Shown one piece after another: positions 27,131 through 35,929 of a stretch of DNA of 47,212 nucleotides. A program made the position numbers and the translations under genes. The DNA is taken from the NCBI GenBank assembly GCA_963728295.1, contig CAVSKB010000026.1:1-47212 (forward strand), read 5' to 3'. Source of the stretch: DATJKD01 sp963728295. Its GTDB lineage: Bacteria > Pseudomonadota > Gammaproteobacteria > Steroidobacterales > Steroidobacteraceae. The notes under the pieces are model-generated. The model was not told where the DNA came from. It worked only from the letters and a program-made list of their open reading frames with translations, and searched no databases. Within the stretch, counting starts at the first letter, position 1; every line of letters begins with the position of its first letter.

Positions 27131-28159
27131 ATGATGCGCGATCGGTTCGCCCCAGCCGCCATCCTCGGCATAGCCGCGGCCCTCGGTGTCGTGTGGCTCG
27201 AGCCGGCGTGCGCCGACGAGGTTGCGATCGACGACACAACGGGCGCGGTCATCGAGGAAGTGCTGGTCACCGGCGTGCAGCCGGGTCCCGGGCTGTGGCG
27301 CGTCACCCGACTCACGGACGACGGCGAGCACGTGCTCTGGATCATGGGCCAGTACAACACGCTGCCGAAGCAGATGGAGTGGCGATCCACGGAGCTCGAG
27401 GCGGCCATTGCCGGGTCGCAGGAGCTCCTGGCGGAGCCCGAGGTCGATGCGGAAATGGGGACGTTTGCGAAGCTGGGCGCGCTGCCGGCGCTGATCGGCG
27501 TGCGCAACAACCCCGACGGTCGCAGGCTCGAGGAGCTCATGCCCATCCAGCTCTACGCGCGCTGGCTTGCGCTCAAGGCCGAGTACCTGGGTTACGACCA
27601 GGACATCGAGAAATGGCGGCCCATCTTTGCCGCCTTCGAGCTCTACCGGAAGGCCGTCGACCGCGCCGGGCTCACGTACTCGCCCGTGGTGTGGCCGGTC
27701 GCGAAGAAATCGGCGAAGAAGCACCGCGTGAAGATCACGACGCCTGCGGTGTCCGTCACGATCGAAAAGCCACGCGCCATGATCAAGGAGTTCAAGGACG
27801 AGCCGCTCAACGACCTGCCGTGCCTCGAGAGCGTGCTGCATCGCCTCGAGTCCGACCTGGGACTCCTGCGGGCGCGCGCCAATGCCTGGGCCATCGGCGA
27901 TATTGCCGCGTTGCGCGCGATGACCAATCTCAACGAGGCGAGCGCGTGCATTGCCGCGATCATGAATGCGCAGGTGCTCCGGGAGCGTGGGCTGACCGAG
28001 CTGCCCGCGCGACTCGAGGCGGCGTGGCTCGCCGAAGCGGAGCGAGCGCTCGCGTCAAACGCATCGACGGTGGCGGTGCTGCCGATGCGCGACATCCTCC
28101 GTCCCGACGGGTACCTCGAACGGTTGCGGGCGAGCGGATATGTCGTGCACGAGCCGTGA
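27131..28159 (+). CDS. TraB/GumN family protein
   Basis: A 342-residue exported protein. A signal peptide (about 3-28, cleaving after ACA-DE) is followed by VEEVLVTG-like text and a GLWRV strand with IMGQYNTLP, the N-terminal family motif (usually LWGTxHxxP). The C-terminal NASTVAVLPMRDILRPDGYLE and YVVHEP correspond to the closing VGAxHLxGxxG segment. The usual His/Glu residues of that proposed tiki-like metalloprotease fold are partly replaced (GQYNTLP, LPMRDIL), so activity is doubtful. GumN gene order (xanthan genes) is absent. Either ATG of the tandem pair at 27131 could be the start. Confidence 0.75.
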   Translation: MMRDRFAPAAILGIAAALGVVWLEPACADEVAIDDTTGAVIEEVLVTGVQPGPGLWRVTRLTDDGEHVLWIMGQYNTLPKQMEWRSTELEAAIAGSQELLAEPEVDAEMGTFAKLGALPALIGVRNNPDGRRLEELMPIQLYARWLALKAEYLGYDQDIEKWRPIFAAFELYRKAVDRAGLTYSPVVWPVAKKSAKKHRVKITTPAVSVTIEKPRAMIKEFKDEPLNDLPCLESVLHRLESDLGLLRARANAWAIGDIAALRAMTNLNEASACIAAIMNAQVLRERGLTELPARLEAAWLAEAERALASNASTVAVLPMRDILRPDGYLERLRASGYVVHEP

Positions 28160-28223
28160 CGGCTTCCGGTGGGTTGGACATTGCGGGAACAAACTAACCG
28201 AGGGCGGCAGGACGGGGGATGAC

Positions 28224-29964
28224 ATGCAACTGACTCGTCGAGATGTTCTCGAGGCCGGCCTGGTAGCGGCCGCCGCTACAGCGGGCGCCTTCTGGGTGGA
28301 CGACGGCAATGCAGCGACAACGTCGTCCAGATATCAAAGCCTCTTTCCGGAGCTCGATCGCTACGTCGAGCAGTACATGCGCGACATGAACAGCCCGGGG
28401 ATGACGCTCGTGCTGGCCGATCGCGATGGCGTTCAGCGAGTTGCCACGTACGGCCTGAGCGATCTCGAGCGGCAACGCAAGCTGCAGGCTGACGAGTTGT
28501 TCCAGATCGGCTCGATCACGAAGTCCTTCATCGCCATCGTTCTGCTGCAGTTGCGCGAGGAGGGCAAGCTCGACCTCGAGAAGCCGATCCTCGACTATCT
28601 GCCCTGGTTGCGCATCCAGTCCGAGTTTCCGCCGATCACCACGCATCATCTGTTGACCCACTCCTCGGGTCTGGCGGCGGCGTGGGAGGTGTTTCCGTCC
28701 GACCCGGCACAGCGGCACATCGCTGCGTACGCACCAGGGGAACAGTTCTATTACAACAATATGGCCTATGCCGTGCTCGGACACCTTGCGTGGACCCTGG
28801 ACGGCCGCGAGCTGCCTGAACTCTTCCGCGAGCGGATCTTCAAGCCGCTGGGCATGTCACGAAGCGAGCCCGTCATCGACTTCGATATGCGGGAACGCCT
28901 GGCCAAGAACTACGCGCCGCTCCTGAGTGATCGCGCTTACCCGCGGCACGGCAGACTGTGCGAGGCGCCAGCGGTCGTCGAGACAAATGCAGCGGGTTGC
29001 ATCGCCGCGCCCGCGCTCGATATGGGCGCCTACGTTCGGATGATCGCCAGTCGCGGACGCGGTCCGAGGGGCAACCTGATGTCGCCGGAAAGCTTCGAGC
29101 TGTTCGCCAGGCGCCACATCAAGGCAGATACCTTTGGTCCGACGGCGAGTTACGGCTACGGCATCGTTCTGGAAGACCTCGACGGCCACACGATGCTGCG
29201 ACATACCGGCGGCATGGTGTCATTCATGTCGTCGATGGCGATCGATATCGATGCGGGCGTCGGGGCCTTCGCGTCGATCAACGCGCAGCAGGAGCTACCG
29301 CCCGACCCCCGTCGTGAAGTACGCACTTCAACTCATGCGGGCGGGAATCGAGGGACGTTCGTCTCCCGCGGCCCCTGAGCCGGATGTGGCAACCAATGTC
29401 GCGAACGCGGCCGAGTATGTTGGCGTTTTTTCCGGTCCGCAGGGCCAGCTGGAGTTCGTAAGCGAGGGGGAACGACTCTTCTTGCTGCGCGAAGGCAAGG
29501 GGATGGCGCTCGAGAGACTGACGGAGGACGATCAGTTCCACGTCCCCGACATGCGGTTCGCGCGATTTCCTCTTGTGTTCGGACGCAAGCCAGCGAAAGA
29601 AGACGAGGAAACCGATAAGGCGAGCCTTCCAGTCGTTGAGGTGAGCTGGGGCGACGCGTGGTACGCAGCCAGCGCGTATGAGGGGCCACGCGAATTTGAG
29701 GTGCCCAACCATTGGCGCGGCTTTGTCGGCCACTACCGCAACGAGAACCCCTGGATCGGCTCCGTGCGTGTCGTAATACTAAAGGGCAAGCTGATGTTGA
29801 GCGTGACGTACGGTGTCATTCCCCTTGAAGCAGATGGTGAGCTGTTCCGCCTGCGAGACGATCCCGCCAATACGGACTGGATCCGCTTCGGCGAGATCGT
29901 CAACGGCAAGTGCATGCACCTGAAATACTCCGGAGAAGACCTCTGGCGCGTGGCGAGCGCCTGA
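28224..29964 (+). CDS. Beta-lactamase family serine hydrolase, one frame break
   Basis: About 580 residues. MQLTRRDVLEAGLVAAAATA has a twin-arginine-like signal. The class C/esterase-type active site is complete: SITK (S97, K100), YNN (Y177-N179), and HTG in LRHTGGMVSF. A CCCG/CCCCC stretch near 29303 contains one extra base; past it the frame continues as TPVVKYALQLMRAG and into a C-terminal lipocalin-like domain (about 180 residues) found in many such hydrolases. It likely acts in the periplasm on a D-amino-acid peptide or ester. It follows the TraB/GumN gene after 64 bases on the same strand. Confidence 0.82.
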
Positions 29965-30089
29965 ACTAACAGGTGCCAGCTGATCCAGCTGTGCAAGAAA
30001 ACCTTGCTTAACGAGAGAGCCCTTCTTATGCCGCACAAATGCGCATTTTCGTCCGATCTTATTGCTGCAAATCTGCGACCTGGAAGCGC

Positions 30090-30109
30090 GGCCTAATTGT
30101 AGTTAGGCC
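30090..30109. promoter_or_regulatory. Perfect 7-bp inverted repeat upstream of the FRG-domain gene
   Basis: GGCCTAA (30090-30096) and TTAGGCC (30103-30109) flank a 6-base spacer. It lies about 125 bases after the hydrolase stop and about 117 before the FRG start. With no T-run after it, an operator or weak terminator are both possible. Confidence 0.35.
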
Positions 30110-30226
30110 TGCTCGGCCAAGGAGTGGGTCATTCGATGTTCGATGGCCAGGGGTGTAAGGCCGAGTTCCGAAAACCACCTGCAACAGGTAAGTGGCCAGT
30201 CTGCTCGAACGAAAGAGAGGTGCCAA

Positions 30227-31267
30227 ATGTCTGCTCACTTATCTGATGGGCTCGGCTGTTTTCGACAATCGGACAGTGCAACTGCTGATGAATTCCTTAA
30301 CCTCCTCTCCCCTCAGGGTGGATTCTTTGGACAGTATGACGTTGATGTACTCGCGCAAGAGTCCTGGATCTTTCGTGGGGAGTCCAATGCCGGTCGGTCC
30401 TTATGCCCCTCGGCATTTCGCACTGGAACGAAGCTGCTAGTACTTGATTCGCCGAAGCGAGAGCGAACCTCTTGGAATTTCTTGAGACCAGCCGGTGTGT
30501 CCGTACCAGGCATAACGAACAAGGCGCAAATTGAAGCAGAATTCCAAACTCTAAGGGCCTTCTTCTGGCATGCGGATGCTCGGGGGTTGACGTTGCCGGA
30601 GGACGGGCAAACCCTTCGAAAGTGGTTCGAACGATCTCAAGAACATCCTTCCTTGCGACTTAAGGACCTCGAGGCGGCCGCCCAACCATGGCCACCGGAC
30701 GATCTTCTGTCTCTCACGGCCCTTGCCCAGCATCATGGGCTCCCTACCCGATTGCTGGATTGGACACGCGGGCCACTGACGGCCGCTTGGTTTGCTGCCT
30801 CTGCAGGTGCGCGCGTTGCTCGGGCAAAGGAGCCAGCGGAGGGGTTTCTGAGGGTGTGGGCACTATGTCTTGAGACCTTGAGGAAAGACGCTGAGGCGCT
30901 TCGTATCGAGAATTCCTCCATCAAGGTCGTCACAGCGCCGGGTGCAAGCAACGCGAACCTTGTTGCACAGAGAGGCCTTTTTACTTTGGTCCGGCCTCTC
31001 AAATGCGATTGGGACGCTCCGGCAAACGTTGAGCCACTTGAGGAGACTATCCGCAGCTTGTACGAACGCATCGCTGCTAAGCGCCCCGTTGACGACAAGT
31101 GGCCAGTCCTTATTAGCTTCCGTCTGCCCCTGTCCCAGGCTCCGCAGCTCTTGACCCTGCTAGCGAGGCACCGTGTGACAGCAGCGGAACACTTCCCGGG
31201 TTATGAGGGCGTCGTAAAGGCACTCAAAGAGCGGGAGTTCTGGGTTAAGAATGACGCGGTGGCCTAA
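30227..31267 (+). CDS. FRG domain-containing protein
   Basis: A 346-residue protein with the hallmark WIFRGESN (about 47-54) and the second core motif LTALAQHHGLPTRLLDWT followed by PLTAAWFAAS. FRG domains are of unknown biochemistry but frequent in accessory and defence regions; the conserved Arg, His and Asp pattern suggests an ADP-ribosyltransferase-like or nuclease-like activity, which is unproven. The ATG at 30227 has a GAGAGG site 7 bases upstream and is preferred over 30143. Base composition is clearly less GC-rich than neighbours on both sides, a sign of separate acquisition. It stands alone, without an obvious partner. Confidence 0.85.
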   Translation: MSAHLSDGLGCFRQSDSATADEFLNLLSPQGGFFGQYDVDVLAQESWIFRGESNAGRSLCPSAFRTGTKLLVLDSPKRERTSWNFLRPAGVSVPGITNKAQIEAEFQTLRAFFWHADARGLTLPEDGQTLRKWFERSQEHPSLRLKDLEAAAQPWPPDDLLSLTALAQHHGLPTRLLDWTRGPLTAAWFAASAGARVARAKEPAEGFLRVWALCLETLRKDAEALRIENSSIKVVTAPGASNANLVAQRGLFTLVRPLKCDWDAPANVEPLEETIRSLYERIAAKRPVDDKWPVLISFRLPLSQAPQLLTLLARHRVTAAEHFPGYEGVVKALKEREFWVKNDAVA

Positions 31268-31519
31268 CTTTGGCATGCAGGGACGCCGATCAGCGTGGTT
31301 CTGCCCATGAGATGTCTTTGCAGCGTGTTGGCACCCCCACGCGGTCGCCGCCGGTTCGAGCCGCCGCGTGGGGCGCGCGCGGCGGGCGGGCACCTGAGGC
31401 GTCGATCACAGTTCCTGCGGCGACACGCGTCTGCCGTGCGTAGCCTGCACGCATTTGCGCGACACTGTAGCCACGGATCGTCTCCGCGCCGACGACCAGC
31501 AACGCATGTCGTAGCCGCC

Positions 31520-31987
31520 ATGAGCAAGCCTGAGAAGACATCACCGCAAGCCACGCCGGTGGCGCCTTCGAGCGCCAGTGGCGACGCGACCGCCCGCGAG
31601 AAAACCTCCGGTCGCGTGGCCTTCGATGCCCGCGGCAACGCCATCTGGGAATGGCGCACGGGCGATCGGCAGTACGCGCGTGAGGTGAATACGACGCTCG
31701 TGGAGCGGCTCAGTGCGTCCGAACTCAAGATCGCGACCACAGCGATCGTGCAGGCGTTGAAGGGTGGCAAACCGGCGAAGGATAGGAAGGCGGTAGACCC
31801 CTCAGCGCCTCGCGGTCGTGTCGAGCCGTCCGACAGCTATAACCCCTACAACCTCTCCGCGGCGGAAGTCGCCCGGTCGAACGCGAGCAAGCGATCGAAA
31901 CCGAAGTCCGTCGTCACGCGCATGGTGGTGCGGCCACCGCGCAAGGGCTTGCTGCAGCGCCTGCGAGGAATGTTCGGCCTCGATTGA
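31520..31987 (+). CDS. Conserved small hypothetical protein
   Basis: A 155-residue basic, mostly disordered protein. The only ordered-looking block is TSGRVAFDARGNAIWEWRTG, with DTS-less tail ending RPPRKGLLQRLRGMFGLD, an amphipathic basic helix. I recall VAFDxRGNAxWEW-type proteins in many beta- and gammaproteobacteria but know no function. The ATG at 31520 begins MSKPEKTSPQ; upstream extension looks non-coding. The 252 bases between the FRG gene and this start hold no other gene that I can see. Confidence 0.6.
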   Translation: MSKPEKTSPQATPVAPSSASGDATAREKTSGRVAFDARGNAIWEWRTGDRQYAREVNTTLVERLSASELKIATTAIVQALKGGKPAKDRKAVDPSAPRGRVEPSDSYNPYNLSAAEVARSNASKRSKPKSVVTRMVVRPPRKGLLQRLRGMFGLD

Positions 31988-32042
31988 GTGGCCCCGGTTT
32001 CGCCCTTGCCGCGGGTGCTGCGAAATTCCCGCACCGCCTGAG

Positions 32043-32692
32043 TCAGGCAGCTTCCGGCGCCTGTCGCGCGCGGCGCCGTGGCGAGGATGCGTGAGCAGCC
32101 GCACGAGCGTATCCGAGAGCCACGCCTGGTAACGATCCGCAGACCAACCGCTTTCGTGCACCAGCATGCGGTACACGTCGCGGCTGGTGAGCATCCACAG
32201 CACGTGGCGGGCGTGCTCCCGATCGAGACCCTTCCTGGCCCGGGCGTGCTCAAAGAGCTGCTCGACTCGATCGCGCTGTAGATCGAGCCGGATCTGTTCG
32301 AACTCGAGCTGCAGCTTCCGCAGCTCGGGGGAGAAGGCGGAGGCGTTCATCAGCAGGCTGAGCTCGGCACTCTCACCTTCGTAGATCGCCCGCGCAATCG
32401 CGGCACTGAGTGCGATCGACTGCACGGGGTCGGTGGCATGTGCCAGGACTTCGACAGCCTTCGCATATCGCGGGCCGAAGATGGCCTCCCGCATCAGCTC
32501 GCGGAGGATTCCGGTCTTCGACTTGAGCGTCGCGTAAACAGTCGGGACCGACACGTGCGCGCGCGCCGCGATCTGAGCGATTGTCGTCGCGTCGATCCCC
32601 CTCCGGGAGAAGAGATCCCGCGCGGCCGCGAGGATCCGTGCGCGGGTAGCTTCGGCGCCCTCGACGAGGAGGCGGACATGAGAAATGCGCAA
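32043..32692 (-). CDS. TetR family transcriptional regulator, both ends uncertain
   Basis: The N-terminal HTH is unmistakable: ATRARILAAARDLFSRRGID, TTIAQIAARAHVSVPTVYAT and LKSKTGILREL. The ligand domain continues to about 32100 (WLSDTLVRLLTHPR). The frame then stays open to 31802, far beyond TetR size and antisense to another gene; a one-base shift near 32080 would give a stop at 32043. In this frame the start would be TTG at 32692 or GTG at 32707, overlapping the divergent DoxX-like gene start. A one-base shift would instead allow ATG at 32679 (MSASSS...). It probably regulates the DoxX-like gene. Confidence 0.75.
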
Positions 32693-33118
32693 ATGGTCGA
32701 GCCGCACACGCAGATACAACGGTCGTCCGCTGCGCGCCCCCGCCAATGGCCGGAGCGGCTCGGATGGGTCCTGTCGGGCCTGGCCCTGGTGTTCTTCCTG
32801 ATCGATGCGCTGGGGAAGCTGCTGCAGGTGCCGCAAGTACTGGCGGGCTCGCAGGACCTGGGCTACCCGCTCGGTACGGTGGTTCCCATCGGTGTGCTGC
32901 TGCTGGTCGGTGCCCTCCTGTACGCACTCCCGAGATCCGCCGTTCTGGGGGCGATCTACCTCACGGCCTTTCTCGGCGGCGCGGTGGCCGCGCACGTCCG
33001 CATCGGCTCGCCGCTCTTCACCCACATCCTGTTCGGGGTGTACGTCGCAGTGCTGATGTGGGCGGGACTCGTGCTCCGCCGGCCGGCGCTGCTGGGAATG
33101 CTGCTGGGACGACGCTGA
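32678..33118 (+). CDS. DoxX-like four-helix membrane protein
   Basis: A 146-residue inner-membrane protein with four hydrophobic segments (about 27-47, 66-86, 93-112, 116-136). LSGLALVFFLIDALGKLLQV and the PLG-type second helix entry match DoxX-like/DUF4345-type proteins associated with redox homeostasis. ATG 32678 follows GAGGAGG by five bases, an excellent site. It diverges from a TetR regulator whose possible starts fall within a few bases of the same spot. Confidence 0.8.
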   Translation: MRNAQMVEPHTQIQRSSAARPRQWPERLGWVLSGLALVFFLIDALGKLLQVPQVLAGSQDLGYPLGTVVPIGVLLLVGALLYALPRSAVLGAIYLTAFLGGAVAAHVRIGSPLFTHILFGVYVAVLMWAGLVLRRPALLGMLLGRR

Positions 33119-33194
33119 GTGGTGACGGAGAATTCGTTCGCTCCGTGTGGTAAGTTTGTGCCGCATGAGACGGACGGCGAGACGTGGTTCGAGG

Positions 33195-33533
33195 ATGAGG
33201 AAGGGCTACACAGTCAAGTGTGCCTGGGACGCTGAGGCTCGGGTCTGGTACGTGCAGGAAACCAACGTCCCGGGTCTGGCGACTGAGTCGGCCACGGTCG
33301 AGGCCATGACACGGAAACTGAGATCGCTGATCCCGGAATTGCTCGCACTCAATGAAGGCGAGTCCGCGGTCGACGTTCCGGTCGAGCTTCTCTGGCACAA
33401 GCAGGAAACCATCGAACGTCAAACGGGGCTGACGCAGAGCGGCTCCATGGGCGATTTCGACGCCCGACCTCAGAGAATGCTCCGTGCAGCGGGCTGCTAC
33501 CGCGTCCGGCGATTCTCAAGCAGGCTGGACTGA
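33195..33533 (+). CDS. DUF1902 antitoxin (HicB-like) running into a toxin remnant
   Basis: Residues 1-76 match DUF1902, the partial HicB-like antitoxin fold: YTVKCAWDAEARVWYVQETN, VPGLATESATVEAM, and ELLWHKQETIE. The usual stop is missing, so the frame continues through GSMGDFDARPQRMLRAAGC, which is the N-terminus of the companion HicA toxin. The true antitoxin may end near residue 82 with an indel after it. The ATG at 33195 gives the normal family start MRKGYTVKC. Confidence 0.8.
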   Translation: MRKGYTVKCAWDAEARVWYVQETNVPGLATESATVEAMTRKLRSLIPELLALNEGESAVDVPVELLWHKQETIERQTGLTQSGSMGDFDARPQRMLRAAGCYRVRRFSSRLD

Positions 33534-33547
33534 AGAAGCATTTCTGA
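33447..33547 (+). pseudogene. HicA-like toxin with its catalytic core deleted
   Basis: MGDFDARPQRMLRAAGC (from 33447) is the HicA N-terminus, and ILKQAGLKKHF followed by a stop at 33547 (in a shifted frame) is its C-terminus. The approximately 35-40 residues normally between them, including the GKGDHEIW catalytic-His motif and SRHTAN, are absent. This is an internal deletion that inactivates the toxin and leaves the DUF1902 antitoxin orphaned. Confidence 0.7.
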
Positions 33548-33662
33548 CCGGCCCATCTGGCCCCGGAATTCCTGCTGCGCCGGGCTCGATACAGACGCAG
33601 CCGCCTGAACTTGTGCTCGGTGCTCCGGCCCCCGCGGAGGGGCGGCGGCAGGGGATGCCGCC

Positions 33663-33740
33663 GAAAAATTCGTCAACATGGCTGACGATCTCTCCGCCGA
33701 CGACCGCCGTGCGCGGCTGACCTTTGATCGTCGAGTCTTG
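33663..33740 (+). repeat. Dispersed repeat, copy 4 (78-bp long form)
   Basis: GAAAAATT, palindrome CGTCAAC-ATG-GCTGACG (33671-33687) with one mispaired position, then the conserved tail to GTCGAGTCTTG. It is 71/78 identical to 20199-20276. It lies about 130 bases upstream of the MDR oxidoreductase start, with a GTACGATC box in between at about 33824. Confidence 0.7.
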
Positions 33741-33868
33741 CTATGTTCCGTTTCGCGGCTCAAAGTTTCGCCGGCCCACCGGATGGGTTGGCGGCCGCCG
33801 CCCCGACTCAAGGCCAAGCTTTGGTACGATCGGGCGTGGCAAGCGGATGCACTCAAGGTCTGATCGGC

Positions 33869-34960
33869 GTGTTCACGCGTCTGGTGATCTCGGCGCTGGC
33901 ACTGAGCGCGCTCGCCGTCACGGAGCCTGCGGCCTCGGCCGAATCCCTGCCAACGACCACGCGCAAGGTCGTACTCGAGAAGGCCGAGAGCGGCTATCGA
34001 TGGAAGCTCACCGAGGCGCCCGTCCCCGCGCTCGCGCCCAACCAGGTCTTGGTGCACGTGCGTGCGGTATCGCTCAATCGCGGCGACCTCGAGATGCTCG
34101 CGCCGGATGCGGGCCGTCCCGGCCTGGTGGTCACGTCGGACGCCGCAGGTGACATCGTCGCCGTGGGCAGCGACGTGAAGGACGTCCGACCGGGCGATCG
34201 GGTAACGAGCCTCTATTTCAAGAACTGGACCGACGGGCCACCCAGCACCGACAAGATGAAGAGCGCGCATGGCGCATCGGTCGACGGCGTGCTGGGCGAC
34301 TACATCGTGCTCGACGACACCGCCGTGGTCCCGGCACCGCGCGGGCTCAGCTATGAAGAAGCCGCCGCACTGCCGACGGCGGGTCTCACCGCGTGGATGG
34401 CGGTCAACGGCCATCGCGCCGTCAAGCCCGGCGACGTGGTGCTGGTGCAGGGTACGGGCGGTGTATCGATGCTGGCGCTGCAGTTCGCCGTCGCGCTCGG
34501 CGCGAATGTGATCGCGACCAGCAGCTCCAACGAGAAGCTCACCCGTGTGAAAGCACTCGGCGCACGAGACGGCATCAACTACCGGAGCACACCGGAGTGG
34601 TCAAAACGCGTGCTGGAGCTCACGGGCGGGCACGGTGCCGACATCATCGTCGACGTCGGGGGCAAGGACTCGCTGCCCCAATCGGTCAAGAGTCTCGCCT
34701 ATTGGGGGACGCTCTCCGTCGTCGGGGGGCTGTCGGGTTACGACGGCGATATTGCGGCGGCCGGGCTTCTGCTCAAGACGGCCCGCGCGCAAGGCATCTT
34801 CGTCGGCTCGCGTGCCGACTACCTGCGCATGAGCGCGTTCATCACTCAACACAACCTGCATCCGGTGATCGACCGGGTGTTTGCGCTCGAGGACTACGAG
34901 GCAGCGCTTGCGTACATGGCCTCCAACGCGTTCGTCGGCAAGATCGTGCTGAAGCTCTGA
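33869..34960 (+). CDS. Zinc-independent MDR family NAD(P)-dependent alcohol dehydrogenase/quinone oxidoreductase, exported form
   Basis: A 363-residue medium-chain dehydrogenase. The GroES-like domain (VSLNRGDLEML, GDRVTSLYFKNW) lacks the zinc-ligand cysteines; the Rossmann domain shows VLVQGTGGVSMLALQFAVALG (GxGGVS) and ADIIVDVGGKDSL. An N-terminal hydrophobic stretch (FTRLVISALALSALAV, then PAASAES) looks like a signal peptide, unusual for this cytoplasmic family. The GTG at 33869 starts right before it; the ATG at 33743 would begin inside a repeat flank. Substrate unknown. Confidence 0.82.
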   Translation: MFTRLVISALALSALAVTEPAASAESLPTTTRKVVLEKAESGYRWKLTEAPVPALAPNQVLVHVRAVSLNRGDLEMLAPDAGRPGLVVTSDAAGDIVAVGSDVKDVRPGDRVTSLYFKNWTDGPPSTDKMKSAHGASVDGVLGDYIVLDDTAVVPAPRGLSYEEAAALPTAGLTAWMAVNGHRAVKPGDVVLVQGTGGVSMLALQFAVALGANVIATSSSNEKLTRVKALGARDGINYRSTPEWSKRVLELTGGHGADIIVDVGGKDSLPQSVKSLAYWGTLSVVGGLSGYDGDIAAAGLLLKTARAQGIFVGSRADYLRMSAFITQHNLHPVIDRVFALEDYEAALAYMASNAFVGKIVLKL

Positions 34961-35012
34961 GCCTGTATTTCTGACGGCCGAGGGGACGAGGAGCTCGGGC
35001 GGCTCTGCGGAC

Positions 35013-35813
35013 TCAACCTGGCGGCGACACGTCCAGGATCAGAGCTAGGTGCTCACTGAGCATGCGATCAGGCGCGGGCTGCGCCACCTGTAGCTGCAAA
35101 TCCCTATCGAGCCAGGATCTTGGGACGAAGCAGTAAACAACGTGATAGGGCTTGGAGACGTTGCGCTGCCAGTTGAGCGTGGGCCGGGACTCCTGGCCAT
35201 GCGGCTCGGCGTGCACGTGATGGTATGCGCTCTCTAGGTTGCGTTCGCTTAGTGCTGCGAGGACTCGCGAGAAGTTGGCAGCTGTCCCCCTCGGGCGGTC
35301 CCAGGTGACATTGTGGTTGAAGTCGCCGGCCACGACGGTGTCGGCGCACCTTTCCAGGAACGGTCGGTAGCAGGTGATCGCCTGCAGCGTGGCATCACGC
35401 TGACCGGCAAGCTCGGAACGGTTCCGGTGATTCAGGGCCCACACGCCAAGCACCTGCATCGGTGTGGGGCCTGCGACGAGCGTGGGCAGGAAGAATTGAT
35501 ATCTCGGGTCGAACAGCGCATCGCGGCTGAGCGTGTACTGGCCGAACGTTGCAACGCCGAGGCCCTTTCGCTCGTTGTCGCCGATCCAGTCCCAGCGGGC
35601 AGGGTCGGCCACGAGGAACTCGAGGTCCGCTCGTGACACCTCCGGGAGAATAGCCACGTCCGGATGTAGCGCCGTGATGGCGCCCCACTTCGCTCTCAGA
35701 GACAGATTCACGTTCCAGCTGACGATTCTGGGCACTCGCGGACTCTTGCTGGGGTTAGAGGCGAAGGGCGATCTGAATCCATAGCGGCGCGCCGGTTGCG
35801 GCGCGCTCACCAA
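35013..35813 (-). CDS. Endonuclease/exonuclease/phosphatase (EEP) family protein
   Basis: A 266-residue metal-dependent hydrolase of the DNase I/exonuclease III fold. The core residues are visible: SWNVN (N-terminal strand), E58 in AILPEVS, the GDFNHN motif with D164 and N166, and H254 in LSEHLAL. The family cleaves DNA, RNA or phosphoester lipids; this member cannot be assigned further. Start uncertain: TTG at 35813 or GTG at 35810 in frame, with no ATG before the core. The gene lies between the MDR gene (convergent) and the DUF4124-like gene (divergent). Confidence 0.8.
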   Translation of the reverse strand: MVSAPQPARRYGFRSPFASNPSKSPRVPRIVSWNVNLSLRAKWGAITALHPDVAILPEVSRADLEFLVADPARWDWIGDNERKGLGVATFGQYTLSRDALFDPRYQFFLPTLVAGPTPMQVLGVWALNHRNRSELAGQRDATLQAITCYRPFLERCADTVVAGDFNHNVTWDRPRGTAANFSRVLAALSERNLESAYHHVHAEPHGQESRPTLNWQRNVSKPYHVVYCFVPRSWLDRDLQLQVAQPAPDRMLSEHLALILDVSPPG

Positions 35814-35873
35814 TGCACGAATACTCTACGGCATGGATGCGGAGAGCTGGCTCGTGGGCGAAACCTGTCTATA

Positions 35874-35882
35874 GGGGGGGGG
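35874..35882. repeat. Nine-G tract in the divergent region between EEP and DUF4124-like genes
   Basis: TATA is followed directly by nine G, about 48 bases before the DUF4124-like start. Poly-G tracts of this length near promoters can vary by slippage. It could equally be a place of base-call error in this indel-prone sequence. Confidence 0.4.
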
Positions 35883-35929
35883 CACGGGTGTGAGGAGTCA
35901 GAGAGGGGCTTGGGTCAGGGGGTCCGGTG

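Noticed and set aside
31802..32042. Continuation of the TetR frame to 454 codons
   Set aside because: Far longer than TetR proteins, and the extension is antisense to the hypothetical gene at 31520; a frame break near the TetR C-terminus is simpler.
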